64,000 nucleotides of DNA from Pontibacter actiniarum (GTDB lineage Bacteria > Bacteroidota > Bacteroidia > Cytophagales > Hymenobacteraceae): assembly GCF_003585765.1 (NCBI RefSeq), contig NZ_CP021235.1, positions 4,216,001 to 4,280,000 on the forward strand, written 5' to 3'. The number at the start of each line of letters is the position of its first letter. Positions within the stretch are counted from its first letter, which is position 1. Below the pieces are notes generated by a model. The model saw only the letters and a list, made by a program, of their open reading frames with translations. It was not told the origin of the DNA and did not search any database. Shown here in pieces: positions 43,999 through 52,004 of this stretch. The translations under genes were made by a program, and so were the position numbers.

Positions 43999-44823
43999 TT
44001 AGTCCCAGTCCGGTGCCCATGGCGGGCTAATGAGGCGGCGGTTCTCCTGTTTTAGGGCATCTACCTGCTTCATCTCATCCTGTGTCAGTTCAAAGTCGAA
44101 GATGTCGAAGTTCGACTTCATGTGAGACTCCTTTGAGCTTCTCGGGATAGCCAGTACACCGTCCTGCTGCATCATCCAGCGCAGCGTTACCTGCACCTCG
44201 TTCTTGCCGTACTTCTCGCCGATGCCTTTGAGCGTGTCGTTGCCCATCACGTTGCCTTGTGCAATCGGGCTGTAGGCGGTCAGGGTCAGGCTGTGCTGGC
44301 GCAGGTAGTTGTAAAGCTTGTCCTGGTTGATGAAGGGGTGGTACTCGACCTGGTTGGTGATGATGTCGGCTCCCGTTGCCAGCACCCTGTCGAGGAGGGC
44401 GGTGGTGTGGTTGCTCACGCCGATGTATTTGGCGTACCCCTTCTCCTGGGCCTTCATCAGTTCGCCAATGTACTCCTCCACGGGCACGTCTGCATTGGGC
44501 CAGTGAATCAGCAGCAGGTCCACCTGGTCGGTCTTCAGCTTTCTCAGGCTTTCCTCCACCGACGGCAGGAAGTGCTCTTTGCTGAGCTTCTCATGCCATA
44601 CTTTGGTGGTAAGGAAAATCTCTTCACGTGGAACATCGGCCTCTGCAATGGCACGGCCTACGCCCTCCTCGTTTTTATACATCTGTGCCGTATCGATATG
44701 GCGGTAGCCGGCGTCCAGCGCGGCTTTTACCATGGTGTAGGCAGTGTCGTTGTCCAGCTGGAAGGTGCCGAAGCCCAGCGCCGGTATGGTTGCTCCTTTA
44801 ACAGTGATCTCTTTCATTTTCAT
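43999..44823 (-). CDS. Aldo/keto reductase
   Basis: This is a 274-residue NADPH-dependent carbonyl reductase of the short bacterial type (like 2,5-diketo-D-gluconate reductases). Catalytic residues are seen in DTAQMYKNEEGVG (Asp, Tyr), FLTTKVWHEKL (Lys) and LLIHWP (His). The C-terminal IPRSSKESHMKSNFDIFDFELT binds NADPH. The promoter has a TANNTTTG box overlapped by a small palindrome also seen, in longer form, at the adjacent marR promoter, so repression by that MarR is likely. The physiological substrate is unknown. Confidence 0.92.
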   Translation of the reverse strand: MKMKEITVKGATIPALGFGTFQLDNDTAYTMVKAALDAGYRHIDTAQMYKNEEGVGRAIAEADVPREEIFLTTKVWHEKLSKEHFLPSVEESLRKLKTDQVDLLLIHWPNADVPVEEYIGELMKAQEKGYAKYIGVSNHTTALLDRVLATGADIITNQVEYHPFINQDKLYNYLRQHSLTLTAYSPIAQGNVMGNDTLKGIGEKYGKNEVQVTLRWMMQQDGVLAIPRSSKESHMKSNFDIFDFELTQDEMKQVDALKQENRRLISPPWAPDWD

Positions 44824-44838
44824 AGTCTATACATTAGT

Positions 44839-44854
44839 TGTGTATACAAATATA
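44839..44854 (-). promoter_or_regulatory. Aldo/keto reductase promoter with probable MarR operator
   Basis: On the minus strand the -7 box TATATTTG occupies 44847-44854. The top-strand palindrome TTGTGTATACAAA (44839-44850, core TGTATACA) overlaps it and the presumed start site. It shares GTATACAAA with the perfect palindrome at the marR promoter. Confidence 0.5.
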
Positions 44855-44869
44855 ACGGTAAAAAAAATG

Positions 44870-45319
44870 CTAGCCGCGCAGCTTGTCGAGCAGGCTGCTG
44901 GCCAGAATGGCTTCCTCCTGCGTGAGGTTATGGAAGCACTCGAACAGGCTAGGGGACTTGGCGTCCACCTCCTGCAGCTTTTCTATCCCTTTTTCGGTAA
45001 TGCGCACTTCGATCATGCGGCGGTTGCTCTGGCAGATGTCGCGGGTAACGAAGCCTTTCTCAATCAGTTTGTCGATCAGGCGGGTGACGTTAGAGTTGCG
45101 GTCCACCATGCGGTTCTGGATATCGCCAAAGCACACCGGGGCCGGGTGCTGGCCGCGCAGGATAGCCAGCACGTTGTGCTGCTGCAGCGTCAGGCCAAGC
45201 CCTTTAAAGAACGGCGTCAGTTGCTGGTTCACCCAGTTGTTGGTAAACAACAGGTTAACCATCAAACGGCGGTAGTCGTCCTTGAACTCTTTCTGGTGTA
45301 TTTCGTCTTCTATTCGCAT
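44870..45319 (-). CDS. MarR family transcriptional regulator
   Basis: This is a 149-residue winged-helix repressor. The DNA-binding domain is about 45-110: LTLQQHNVLAILRGQ, then FGDIQNRMVDRNSNVTRLIDKLIEKGFVTR as the recognition helix, and the wing RRMIEVRITEKG. Long terminal helices make the dimer. Such proteins often respond to phenolics or thiol oxidation, but no regulatory Cys pair is obvious here (one Cys in ICQSNRR). Its own promoter carries a 14-bp perfect palindrome over the -33 element, so it very likely represses itself. The neighbouring aldo/keto reductase is the probable target. Confidence 0.9.
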   Translation of the reverse strand: MRIEDEIHQKEFKDDYRRLMVNLLFTNNWVNQQLTPFFKGLGLTLQQHNVLAILRGQHPAPVCFGDIQNRMVDRNSNVTRLIDKLIEKGFVTRDICQSNRRMIEVRITEKGIEKLQEVDAKSPSLFECFHNLTQEEAILASSLLDKLRG

Positions 45320-45326
45320 TGCATCG

Positions 45327-45357
45327 CAAAGTTATGAACAATATTTGTATATACAAA
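45327..45357 (-). promoter_or_regulatory. marR promoter with palindromic operator over the -33 element
   Basis: On the minus strand TTTG (45354-45357) and TAACTTTG (45327-45334) are separated by exactly 19 nt. This is a full match to the Bacteroidota consensus and the best promoter in the window. TTTGTATATACAAA, a perfect 14-bp palindrome, covers 45344-45357 and thus the -33 element and part of the spacer. A bound dimer would block RNA polymerase. Confidence 0.7.
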
Positions 45358-45429
45358 ATTTGTCGGTGTAAGGTTTCGGGCGATAGGGCTGAGGCTGTAA
45401 GTATAAAGCTGGCGGTGGCGTAAAAAACA

Positions 45430-45460
45430 CAAGGCGCAATGCTCTGTGCACTGCGCCTTG
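45430..45460 (-). terminator. Terminator of the PepSY-like gene
   Basis: A 9-bp stem CAAGGCGCA (45430-45438 with 45452-45460) is followed on the minus strand by GTGTTTTTTA. Confidence 0.75.
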
Positions 45461-45488
45461 CGTTGGTAGGCCTCCCTCCGGTGAGCTG

Positions 45489-45938
45489 TTACTCCCAGTA
45501 GGGGATTTCTGTCTGCGCTTGCCCGTCGGCAGAGAGCACCAGCTTTTCTTCGCTGTTGTCCTTCTCCAGGTCTACCTGGTAGTAGAGGGCGCCGGCTCTG
45601 TCTACCACCTCGGCATCGTCTACGCGGTAGCCGGCGTAGTTTTGTGTGATGGATGCCTTTACCTCCTCTGGAAGCGCCGCCTCCGCAATGTCATACTTGT
45701 GCATCAGCAGCGCACCGGACGCGTTTAGCAGGGCATCGTACTCCACCGTGTCCTGGTCAAAGTCCGCCTCATAGTCTTCTCCCTTTTTATCCCACTCAAT
45801 GTTCTGAGCGTTCGGGAAGGTGTTGACGAGGGTGTCTTTCACGGCTACAGGTACGTCATCGGGTTTCACATCATCGTCGTTGTCGCAGGCAAACAGGAAG
45901 CTGCCTAAAAACAGAAGTGCAATTGCGGTTGGTTTCAT
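45489..45938 (-). CDS. PepSY-like domain lipoprotein
   Basis: This is a 149-residue protein with a signal ending in the lipobox LFAC (Cys18), followed by an Asp-rich linker (DNDDDVKPDD). The rest holds PepSY-like repeats: VKDTLVNTFPNAQNIEWDKKGEDYEADF, then a second half with VKASITQNYAGYRVDDAEVVDRAGALYYQVDLE. Proteins of this kind (PF11396-like) are common periplasmic lipoproteins in Bacteroidota with unclear roles. It is monocistronic. Confidence 0.8.
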   Translation of the reverse strand: MKPTAIALLFLGSFLFACDNDDDVKPDDVPVAVKDTLVNTFPNAQNIEWDKKGEDYEADFDQDTVEYDALLNASGALLMHKYDIAEAALPEEVKASITQNYAGYRVDDAEVVDRAGALYYQVDLEKDNSEEKLVLSADGQAQTEIPYWE

Positions 45939-46043
45939 GGTCTGTGCTGTTTAGGTTATTGAAAATATACCCTAAAGCTAGACGCTAAATCTGAAGCAAA
46001 CTTGGAGCAAATCTGGAGCAAATCTGTAGATAGAAGCCTGAAT

Positions 46044-46076
46044 GCAGAAAAGCCCGGCGTAACCGGCCTTTTCTGC
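46044..46076 (-). terminator. Hairpin downstream of the M16 peptidase gene
   Basis: A 14-bp stem with one mismatch (46044-46057 with 46063-46076) starts 23 bp beyond the M16 stop on the minus strand. It contains AAAA and TTTT within the stem. Confidence 0.55.
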
Positions 46077-46098
46077 ATGTATGGGGAAAACTACAAAG

Positions 46099-47376
46099 TT
46101 ATACTTCTGCCGGCTGTTCCTTCTTTTCCGCCTTGTAAAGCAGGGTGGAGCAGTTGGTAGGGCGCAGCACTTCCCCGGCGCAGCGCTGGATGTCGGCCGG
46201 GGTAACGGCCTGTACCTTTTCGCCTTCCTGGTTGATGAGGTTCGTGTCGCCGAGGAGCTTGCTGTAGGCCAGGTTCATGGCACGGTTCAGGAGCTCAATC
46301 TCGGAGAACACAATGCTGGTTTCCGCCTGGTTTTTCACCTTGTTCAGCTCCTCCTCGTCCACGCGCTGGTCTATCAGCTCCTGCACAACGGCTTCGACGG
46401 CGGCGTTTGCCTCCTGCAGGTCCACGCCCTCGTTTAGCTTGCCCTGGATAATGAGCAGGCCCGGCTCTATGTTGCCCGACACGGATGCCGAGATAGAGTT
46501 AAACAGCTTCTGCTCCTTTACCAGGCGCTCGTACAGGCGGCTCGACTTGCCGCGGCCCAGTATGTCGCTGATCAGGTCTACGGCGTGGTAGTCCGGGTGC
46601 TGGCGGCCCGGCATGTGGTAAGCCTTGTAGAGTGCGCTGAGCGGTACGTCCGAGGTTACTTCCAGCGTGCGCGCCTCCGTCTGCTTTGGCTCTGCTTTCA
46701 GCTGGCGCTCATACTTGTTGCCGGCCGGTATCGGGCCGAACCACTTTTCTGTCAGCTCTTTTGCGCGCTCAAAGGTCACGTTGCCGGCCACAACCAATAT
46801 GGCGTTGCTTGGGGAGTAGTGCTTTTTAAAGAAGGCTTTCACAATGTCCATGGTGGCCTCCTCAATATGGGAGATCTCCTTGCCGATGGTGGCCCACTTG
46901 TACGCATGCTCTTTGTAAGCCAGCGGGCGCAGCTTCAGCCACACATCGCCGTAAGGCTGGTTCAGGTAGTTCTGCTTAAACTCCTCCACCACTACTTTGC
47001 GCTGCACCTCCAGGCCATTCTCGCTGAAGGCCAGCTCCAGCATACGGTCCGACTCCAGCCAGAAACCCGTTTCGATGTTCTGCGCCGGCAGCGACAGGTA
47101 ATAGTTGGTGATGTCCGGGCTGGTGAACGCATTGTTCTCGCCGCCCACGCGCTGCAGGGGCTCGTCGTAGCTGTGGATGTTGACGGAGCCGCTGAACATC
47201 AGGTGCTCAAACAGGTGCGCGAACCCCGTGTGCGCCTCCTCCTCGTCGCGGGAGCCCACATCGTACAGTACATTCAGCACGGCCATAGGGGAGGTGTGGT
47301 CCTCGTGCACAATCACGCGCAGACCGTTATCTAGTGTAAATTCTTTGAAATCTATCATATCTCTTATTAGCGACAC
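46099..47376 (-). CDS. M16 family metallopeptidase
   Basis: This is a 425-residue inverzincin-type peptidase. The inverted zinc motif HLFEH appears in GFAHLFEHLMFSGS near residue 53, with the distal Glu expected in the ENGLEVQRKVVVEE region. The chain has the two-domain half-clam size of MPP-beta or YmxG-like enzymes. There is no signal peptide, so it is probably cytosolic. Bacteroidota often encode two M16 genes in tandem; here it stands alone. The upstream gap contains an inverted repeat (47384-47518). Confidence 0.9.
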   Translation of the reverse strand: MSLIRDMIDFKEFTLDNGLRVIVHEDHTSPMAVLNVLYDVGSRDEEEAHTGFAHLFEHLMFSGSVNIHSYDEPLQRVGGENNAFTSPDITNYYLSLPAQNIETGFWLESDRMLELAFSENGLEVQRKVVVEEFKQNYLNQPYGDVWLKLRPLAYKEHAYKWATIGKEISHIEEATMDIVKAFFKKHYSPSNAILVVAGNVTFERAKELTEKWFGPIPAGNKYERQLKAEPKQTEARTLEVTSDVPLSALYKAYHMPGRQHPDYHAVDLISDILGRGKSSRLYERLVKEQKLFNSISASVSGNIEPGLLIIQGKLNEGVDLQEANAAVEAVVQELIDQRVDEEELNKVKNQAETSIVFSEIELLNRAMNLAYSKLLGDTNLINQEGEKVQAVTPADIQRCAGEVLRPTNCSTLLYKAEKKEQPAEV

Positions 47377-47383
47377 ATGACAT

Positions 47384-47518
47384 AAGTATCAAGACACAAG
47401 ACTTTTCTTAAATGATGTTGACAGTAACAGCCATGTATGCAAAGCACACGGAGCTTGTATAAGAACAGTTAATATTTTGAATACTGAATCAAAAATCTTG
47501 TGTCTTGGTACTTGATAC
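47384..47518. repeat. Inverted repeat in the divergent M16/E1 promoter region
   Basis: AAGTATCAAGACACAAGA (from 47384) is matched in reverse by TCTTGTGTCTTGGTACTT (about 47497-47514), with one mismatch. A partial third copy (TGATACCTGTGTCTTTT) follows. It may be a repeat remnant or a regulatory loop between the two divergent starts. Confidence 0.5.
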
Positions 47519-47617
47519 CTGTGTCTTTTCAAGCAAATGTATAAATTAGTGGTATAAGTTTCAGTTAGAACACCATTAGTTTAACTTGCCAATCTATAAC
47601 AAGGTTTCTCAAAACAG

Positions 47618-49597
47618 ATGAACTACAATCGCAAAGAATACTCCGAGGACGAACTGATACAGCTATACCGTGCTATTCTGAAGCCGCGGATGATTGAAGA
47701 GCGCATGCTGGTGCTGCTGCGCCAGGGCAAAGTAACCAAATGGTTCTCAGGTATCGGCCAGGAGGCGATCTCCGTGGGCGCTGCCATGGCGCTGGAGCAG
47801 GACGAGTACATTCTGCCGCTGCACCGCAACCTGGGCGTGTTTACGAGCCGGGGCGTGGAGCTGGACCGCCTGTTTGCGCAGTTCCAGGGGAAAACCCTCG
47901 GCTTTACCAAGGGCCGCGACCGCTCCTTCCACTTCGGCACCAACGAGCACCACATCGTCGGGATGATCTCGCACCTGGGCCCGCAGCTGGCCGTGGCCGA
48001 CGGCATTGCCCTGGCCGACCTGCTGGAGAACAAGGAGAAGGTGACGCTGGTGTTCAGCGGCGACGGCGGCGCAAGCGAGGGCGACTTCCACGAGGCGCTC
48101 AACGTGGCGGCGGTGTGGGGGCTGCCGGTTATCTTCATGATCGAGAACAACGGATACGGCCTTTCCACCCCGAGCAACGAGCAGTTCAAGTTCAAGCACT
48201 TCATCGATAAAGGCCCGGCCTACGGCATCGACTCCCTGCAGATAGACGGCAACAACATTCTGGAGGTGTATGACACCGTGCGTCAGGCAGCGGCCAGTAT
48301 CCGCAAGAACCCACGGCCGATGCTGATCGAGGCCATCACATTCCGGATGCGTGGCCACGAGGAGGCCAGCGGCACGAAGTATGTGCCGAAAGAGCTGTTT
48401 GAGAAATGGGCCAAGAAAGACCCCGTGGAGAACTTTGAGCGTTACCTGCTGGATGAGCTGGTGCTGACGCAGAAAGCCATGGAAAGTATAAAGGAGGAGC
48501 TGAAGGCGGAGATAGAGGAGGGGCTGCAAACAGCCTTTGCCGAGCCGATGCCGGAGGCCGACCGTGAGCAGGAGCTGGCGGACATGTACAAGCCCTTTCA
48601 CCAGGAGGTGGTATCTCCGGCCGCAGAGGGCAAAACGGAGCGCCGCTTTGTGGATGCCATTTCCGATGCCTTGAGCCAAAGTATGGAACGCTACCCGGAG
48701 CTGGTGCTGATGGGGCAGGATATAGCCGAGTACGGCGGCGTGTTTAAGGTAACCGAGGGCTTTGTGGATAAATTCGGCAAAGACCGCGTGCGAAACACCC
48801 CGCTGTGCGAGTCGGCTATACTGGGCATTGGCCTGGGCCTATCGGTGCGCGGGCAAAAAAGCATGGTAGAAATGCAGTTTGCCGACTTTGTGAGCGCCGG
48901 CTTCAGCCAAATTGTGAACAACCTGGCCAAGAGCCACTACCGCTGGGGCCAGAATGCCGATGTGGTCGTGCGCATGCCAACCGGTGCCGGTACAGCGGCA
49001 GGTCCGTTCCACTCGCAGAGCAACGAGGCCTGGTTCTTTCACACGCCGGGCCTTAAGGTGGTGTACCCATCCTCGCCCTACGATGCCAAAGGCCTGCTGA
49101 ACGCCGCCATCGAAGACCCGAACCCGGTGATGTACTTTGAGCACAAGCTGCTGTACCGCTCCATTTCACAGGAGATCCCGGACGATTACTACACCGTCGA
49201 GATCGGCAAAGCCAAGACTGTGGCCGAGGGCACGGACCTAACCATTATTACCTACGGCATGGGCGTGCACTGGGCCAAGCAGCTGCAGCAGGAGCTAAGC
49301 GATGCAAGCATAGAGATACTGGACCTGCGCACGCTGCTGCCGTGGGACAAGGAAGCCGTGCGTGCCGCTGTGGAGAAAACCGGCCGTGTCATCATCCTGC
49401 ACGAAGACACCATGACTGGGGGTATAGGCGGAGAGATCGCGGCCTGGATAAGCGAGCATTGCTTTGAGCTGCTGGATGCTCCGGTTGCGCGTGTCGCCAG
49501 TTTGGACACCGCTGTGCCGTTTGCCCCGCCACTGGAGCAGGAGTTCCTGCCAAGGCAACGCCTGCGCCAGAAAGCAGAGGCGATGCTCAACTACTAA
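47618..49597 (+). CDS. Fused alpha/beta E1 component of a 2-oxo acid dehydrogenase complex
   Basis: This is a 659-residue thiamin diphosphate enzyme with the E1-alpha part at about 1-320 and the E1-beta part at about 345-659 in one chain. The TPP-binding motif runs from SGDGGASEGDFHEALN to MIENNGYG (near 148-180). The beta half has MGQDIAEYGGVFKVTEGF and the LPWDKEAV and RVIILHEDTMTGG segments. Bacteroidota use such fusions as branched-chain 2-oxoisovalerate dehydrogenase E1, but pyruvate is not excluded. It would hand the acyl group to a lipoylated E2 not encoded here; lipA lies 2.4 kb downstream. Terminator at 49608-49646. Confidence 0.92.
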   Translation: MNYNRKEYSEDELIQLYRAILKPRMIEERMLVLLRQGKVTKWFSGIGQEAISVGAAMALEQDEYILPLHRNLGVFTSRGVELDRLFAQFQGKTLGFTKGRDRSFHFGTNEHHIVGMISHLGPQLAVADGIALADLLENKEKVTLVFSGDGGASEGDFHEALNVAAVWGLPVIFMIENNGYGLSTPSNEQFKFKHFIDKGPAYGIDSLQIDGNNILEVYDTVRQAAASIRKNPRPMLIEAITFRMRGHEEASGTKYVPKELFEKWAKKDPVENFERYLLDELVLTQKAMESIKEELKAEIEEGLQTAFAEPMPEADREQELADMYKPFHQEVVSPAAEGKTERRFVDAISDALSQSMERYPELVLMGQDIAEYGGVFKVTEGFVDKFGKDRVRNTPLCESAILGIGLGLSVRGQKSMVEMQFADFVSAGFSQIVNNLAKSHYRWGQNADVVVRMPTGAGTAAGPFHSQSNEAWFFHTPGLKVVYPSSPYDAKGLLNAAIEDPNPVMYFEHKLLYRSISQEIPDDYYTVEIGKAKTVAEGTDLTIITYGMGVHWAKQLQQELSDASIEILDLRTLLPWDKEAVRAAVEKTGRVIILHEDTMTGGIGGEIAAWISEHCFELLDAPVARVASLDTAVPFAPPLEQEFLPRQRLRQKAEAMLNY

Positions 49598-49607
49598 CAA
49601 GCAGCAG

Positions 49608-49646
49608 AAACACAAGGGTAGCACCTCCGTGGCTGCCCTTGTGTTT
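49608..49646 (+). terminator. Terminator of the E1 gene
   Basis: A 15-bp stem with one wobble (49608-49622 with 49632-49646) lies 10 bp past the stop codon. Confidence 0.7.
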
Positions 49647-49673
49647 AAGTTATTTTAAATAAAATAAAAATTA

Positions 49674-49681
49674 TATATTTG
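49674..49681 (+). promoter_or_regulatory. -7 box directly before a small lipoprotein gene
   Basis: TATATTTG fits TANNTTTG and ends 3 nt before the ATG at 49685, so the transcript would be leaderless or nearly so. Confidence 0.4.
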
Positions 49682-49684
49682 TGC

Positions 49685-49894
49685 ATGCGTATACTTCGCC
49701 CTTACCTCTTTATGCTGCTGTGCCTGCTGCTGCTCGCCGGCTGCCAGCGCAAGGGAATCATTCCTTGCCCTAAGCCTTCCAGCAAGCGCTCGATAAAAAT
49801 TGGTGGCCCGAATGCCCAGGGGCTGGAGGCCATAAAGGTGCAGCAGGATAAAAACGGGCGGGTGAAGAAGAAGCGCGGCTTCGGCCTGTTTTAG
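49685..49894 (+). CDS. Small lipoprotein
   Basis: This is a 69-residue protein with a signal peptide and lipobox LLAGC (Cys near residue 20). A short basic mature part follows, with CPKPSSKRSIKIGGPNAQGLEAIKV and a Lys/Arg-rich tail ending KKRGFGLF. I do not recognise a family. An in-frame TTG lies two codons upstream, but the ATG fits better. It is followed 31 bp later by another small basic exported protein gene in the same direction, so the two may be cotranscribed. Confidence 0.65.
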   Translation: MRILRPYLFMLLCLLLLAGCQRKGIIPCPKPSSKRSIKIGGPNAQGLEAIKVQQDKNGRVKKKRGFGLF

Positions 49895-49925
49895 TAACCA
49901 CTTTACTAAGAATCAGTATAAAACC

Positions 49926-50297
49926 ATGATGAAGGTGCGTGCTGCGGAATCTTGCTCCCGAACAGTTTGGATGTGTGGCTTTGGCCTGCTGCTGTTTTTC
50001 CTGCTGGGTACTTTGCCCGGCTATGCTCAGGTAAGCCATGAAACATCGGCAAAGCACGAGCAGGAACTGCGCCAGTCGCTGAAGGAGGCCTCTCAGCTAA
50101 AGACAACCTACAAAGACACGCACCTCAACACCGATGCTTATACGTTCAAGAAAGGGGCGGCTGGCCGCAGGCGCGTCCACAAAGACAATCGCGACGAGTA
50201 CCAGTTTAACATGAGTGGCGAGCCGGTAAAGAAGCGACGGCTTTTTAAAAAGAAGCGCCAGCATAAGCAGCGGGACCGGAGAAAAAGAGATAACTAA
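49926..50297 (+). CDS. Small basic secreted protein, hypothetical
   Basis: This is a 123-residue protein with a signal peptide (hydrophobic core GFGLLLFFLLGTLPGYAQ, about 18-35). The very hydrophilic mature part ends in a dense Lys/Arg tail (VKKRRLFKKKRQHKQRDRRKRDN). The family is not recognised. The preceding small lipoprotein has a similarly basic end. The tail suggests binding to acidic polymers such as LPS or nucleic acid, but this is only inference. It could start at 49926 or 49929 (adjacent ATGs). Confidence 0.6.
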   Translation: MMKVRAAESCSRTVWMCGFGLLLFFLLGTLPGYAQVSHETSAKHEQELRQSLKEASQLKTTYKDTHLNTDAYTFKKGAAGRRRVHKDNRDEYQFNMSGEPVKKRRLFKKKRQHKQRDRRKRDN

Positions 50298-50317
50298 CAA
50301 AGAAAAAGAAAGACCCT

Positions 50318-50659
50318 ATGAATTGGCACCCGCTAACCAGCGTTGAGCAGTTGGATGAAATTTTGGAAGAATCGAAAAACACGCCGGTGGTGATCTTTAA
50401 GCACAGCACGTCCTGTTCTATCAGCTCCACCGCCAAAAGCCGTTTGGAGCGCCAGTGGGATGGTGCCGGCCTTGACCACGTGAAACCGTACTACCTGGAC
50501 CTGCTGAGCTACCGCCCGGTGTCGAACGAGGTGGCGGAGGCGCTGCAGGTAACCCACCAGTCGCCGCAGCTGCTGCTGGTGCAGGACGGCATGTGCACCT
50601 ACGATGCCTCGCACCTCGGCATTAGCGTTGATGCGCTTAAGAAGAAAGTAACGGCGTAG
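50318..50659 (+). CDS. ytxJ: Bacillithiol system redox-active protein YtxJ
   Basis: This is a 113-residue monothiol bacilliredoxin-like protein with a thioredoxin fold. The active-site region is FKHSTSCSISS, with one Cys followed by Ser in place of the second Cys. The SPQLLLVQDG cis-Pro segment and C-terminal LKKKV helix match the YtxJ family. It is thought to remove bacillithiol from mixed disulfides, so its presence implies a bacillithiol-making organism. It lies 20 bp behind the basic secreted protein and is convergent with an OsmC gene. Confidence 0.9.
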   Translation: MNWHPLTSVEQLDEILEESKNTPVVIFKHSTSCSISSTAKSRLERQWDGAGLDHVKPYYLDLLSYRPVSNEVAEALQVTHQSPQLLLVQDGMCTYDASHLGISVDALKKKVTA

Positions 50660-50685
50660 CAGTAACCTGCCACGCCGCTCTCGTT

Positions 50686-51093
50686 TTAGTACGTAAAAGA
50701 AACTGTCTGCTTAATATCCGGGTGCAGGCTAAGGGCAACCGGGCAGGTATGGGCCGCGTTTTCCAGCATGGCCTTCTCTTTAGCCGTGTATGCCTTACCG
50801 GCAGGCATGGTAAAGTTCAGCAGCACTTCCGAAATACGGCGTGGCTCGGCAGCCATCACCTTGGTGATCTCGATCTCCATGCCCTCAATATCGATGTTGC
50901 TGCGGTTGGCCACAATGCCCATAATGGTCATCATGCAGGAGCCGAGCGCGGCGCATACCAGGTCAGTGGGAGAGAAAGCCTCCCCTTTGCCGTTGTTGTC
51001 TACCGGGGCGTCGGTAATGATGCTGTTGCCAGAGGCAAGGTGCTGAGCGCTAGTGCGCAAGTTTCCTTTGTAAACACTTTGTATCGTTGCCAT
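50686..51093 (-). CDS. OsmC family peroxidase-like protein
   Basis: This is a 135-residue OsmC/Ohr-fold protein. The two redox cysteines are in GSCMMT (near 53) and NAAHTCPVALSL (near 116), as in peroxidases that reduce organic hydroperoxides. FSPTDLVCAALGSC is the usual helix before the first Cys. Whether it is Ohr-type or a general OsmC cannot be decided. It is convergent with ytxJ, so thiol and peroxide genes are neighbours here. Confidence 0.9.
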   Translation of the reverse strand: MATIQSVYKGNLRTSAQHLASGNSIITDAPVDNNGKGEAFSPTDLVCAALGSCMMTIMGIVANRSNIDIEGMEIEITKVMAAEPRRISEVLLNFTMPAGKAYTAKEKAMLENAAHTCPVALSLHPDIKQTVSFTY

Positions 51094-51163
51094 ACGTATA
51101 AATCCTGAATTTGAAATACGCGTAAAGTTAAGTACTTTTATACAATCTGAAACGCACTGCCCC

Positions 51164-51895
51164 GTGATTAGATTTCTAGCATTTATACTTGCAGCAGCTC
51201 TCTTGGGAGCTACCCCAGCCCTGGCCCAGCAGCAGGAGGACGAAAGCTTCCAGAACGAGCTGAGCTATGGCGTTAACTTCAACTCCAACGGGGGGCTGAT
51301 CGGGGGCGCGTTCATCCGCTCCTCCTTTTACATGAACGAGCGCATGTACCAGTTCGGCGGCATTGAGGTGGTGGAGGTGAAGCACCCAAAAGAGAACCGC
51401 TATTACAGCCTCGTGTCCGGCGACTCGTTTATCTACGGCAAGAAGAACTACTTCTTTGTGGTGCGGCCGCACTATGGCCGTGAGCTGGTGCTGTTCCGGA
51501 AGGCGGCGGATTCGGGGGTGCAGGTAAATGCCATCGGTGCCATAGGGCCGTCTCTGGGCCTGCTCGTGCCTTACTACATTGACTATAACTACAACGGCAA
51601 CGGCACCGATATCCGCACGGTGCCCTACGATGAGCGGGAGCACGCCAACCTCGACTACATACTGGGCAGCGACACCGTGTTCCGCGGCTTTGGGGAGACC
51701 AAGATTAAGCCGGGCGTGCACGCCAAGGCAGGCCTCAGCTTTGAGTACGGCCGGTACCGCGAGAGTATCGCAGGTATTGAGGTCGGGGTGTCGGTGGAGT
51801 ATTTCCCGAGCAAGCCCGTTATTATCCCCCTGGCGGATAACAACAACACCTTTACCGCTGTGTACCTGAACCTGTACTACGGCAGCCGCAAGTAA
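51164..51895 (+). CDS. Hypothetical exported protein, possible outer-membrane beta-barrel
   Basis: This is a 243-residue protein with a signal peptide (cut after ALAQ near residue 22). The mature part has many short alternating hydrophobic strands with aromatic ends (ELSYGVNFNSNGGLIGG, GVHAKAGLSFEYG, TAVYLNLYYGSRK). This fits a small outer-membrane barrel conserved in Cytophagales. Function unknown. The start codon is GTG at 51164. It is divergent from osmC, with about 70 bp between the two starts. Confidence 0.7.
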   Translation: MIRFLAFILAAALLGATPALAQQQEDESFQNELSYGVNFNSNGGLIGGAFIRSSFYMNERMYQFGGIEVVEVKHPKENRYYSLVSGDSFIYGKKNYFFVVRPHYGRELVLFRKAADSGVQVNAIGAIGPSLGLLVPYYIDYNYNGNGTDIRTVPYDEREHANLDYILGSDTVFRGFGETKIKPGVHAKAGLSFEYGRYRESIAGIEVGVSVEYFPSKPVIIPLADNNNTFTAVYLNLYYGSRK

Positions 51896-51992
51896 GCCTT
51901 TCCGAACATTTAGGAGTGCCGCTTTGTTAAAGGGGATACACGGCCGCGGGCACATTTTTGGCCTGTGGCTAAACTCTTAACCCATAACTTCC

Positions 51993-52000
51993 TATCTTTG
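51993..52000 (+). promoter_or_regulatory. -7 box for lipA
   Basis: TATCTTTG fits TANNTTTG and ends 4 nt before the ATG at 52005, giving a near-leaderless transcript. The arrangement is the same as at ispD. Confidence 0.5.
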
Positions 52001-52004
52001 CACT

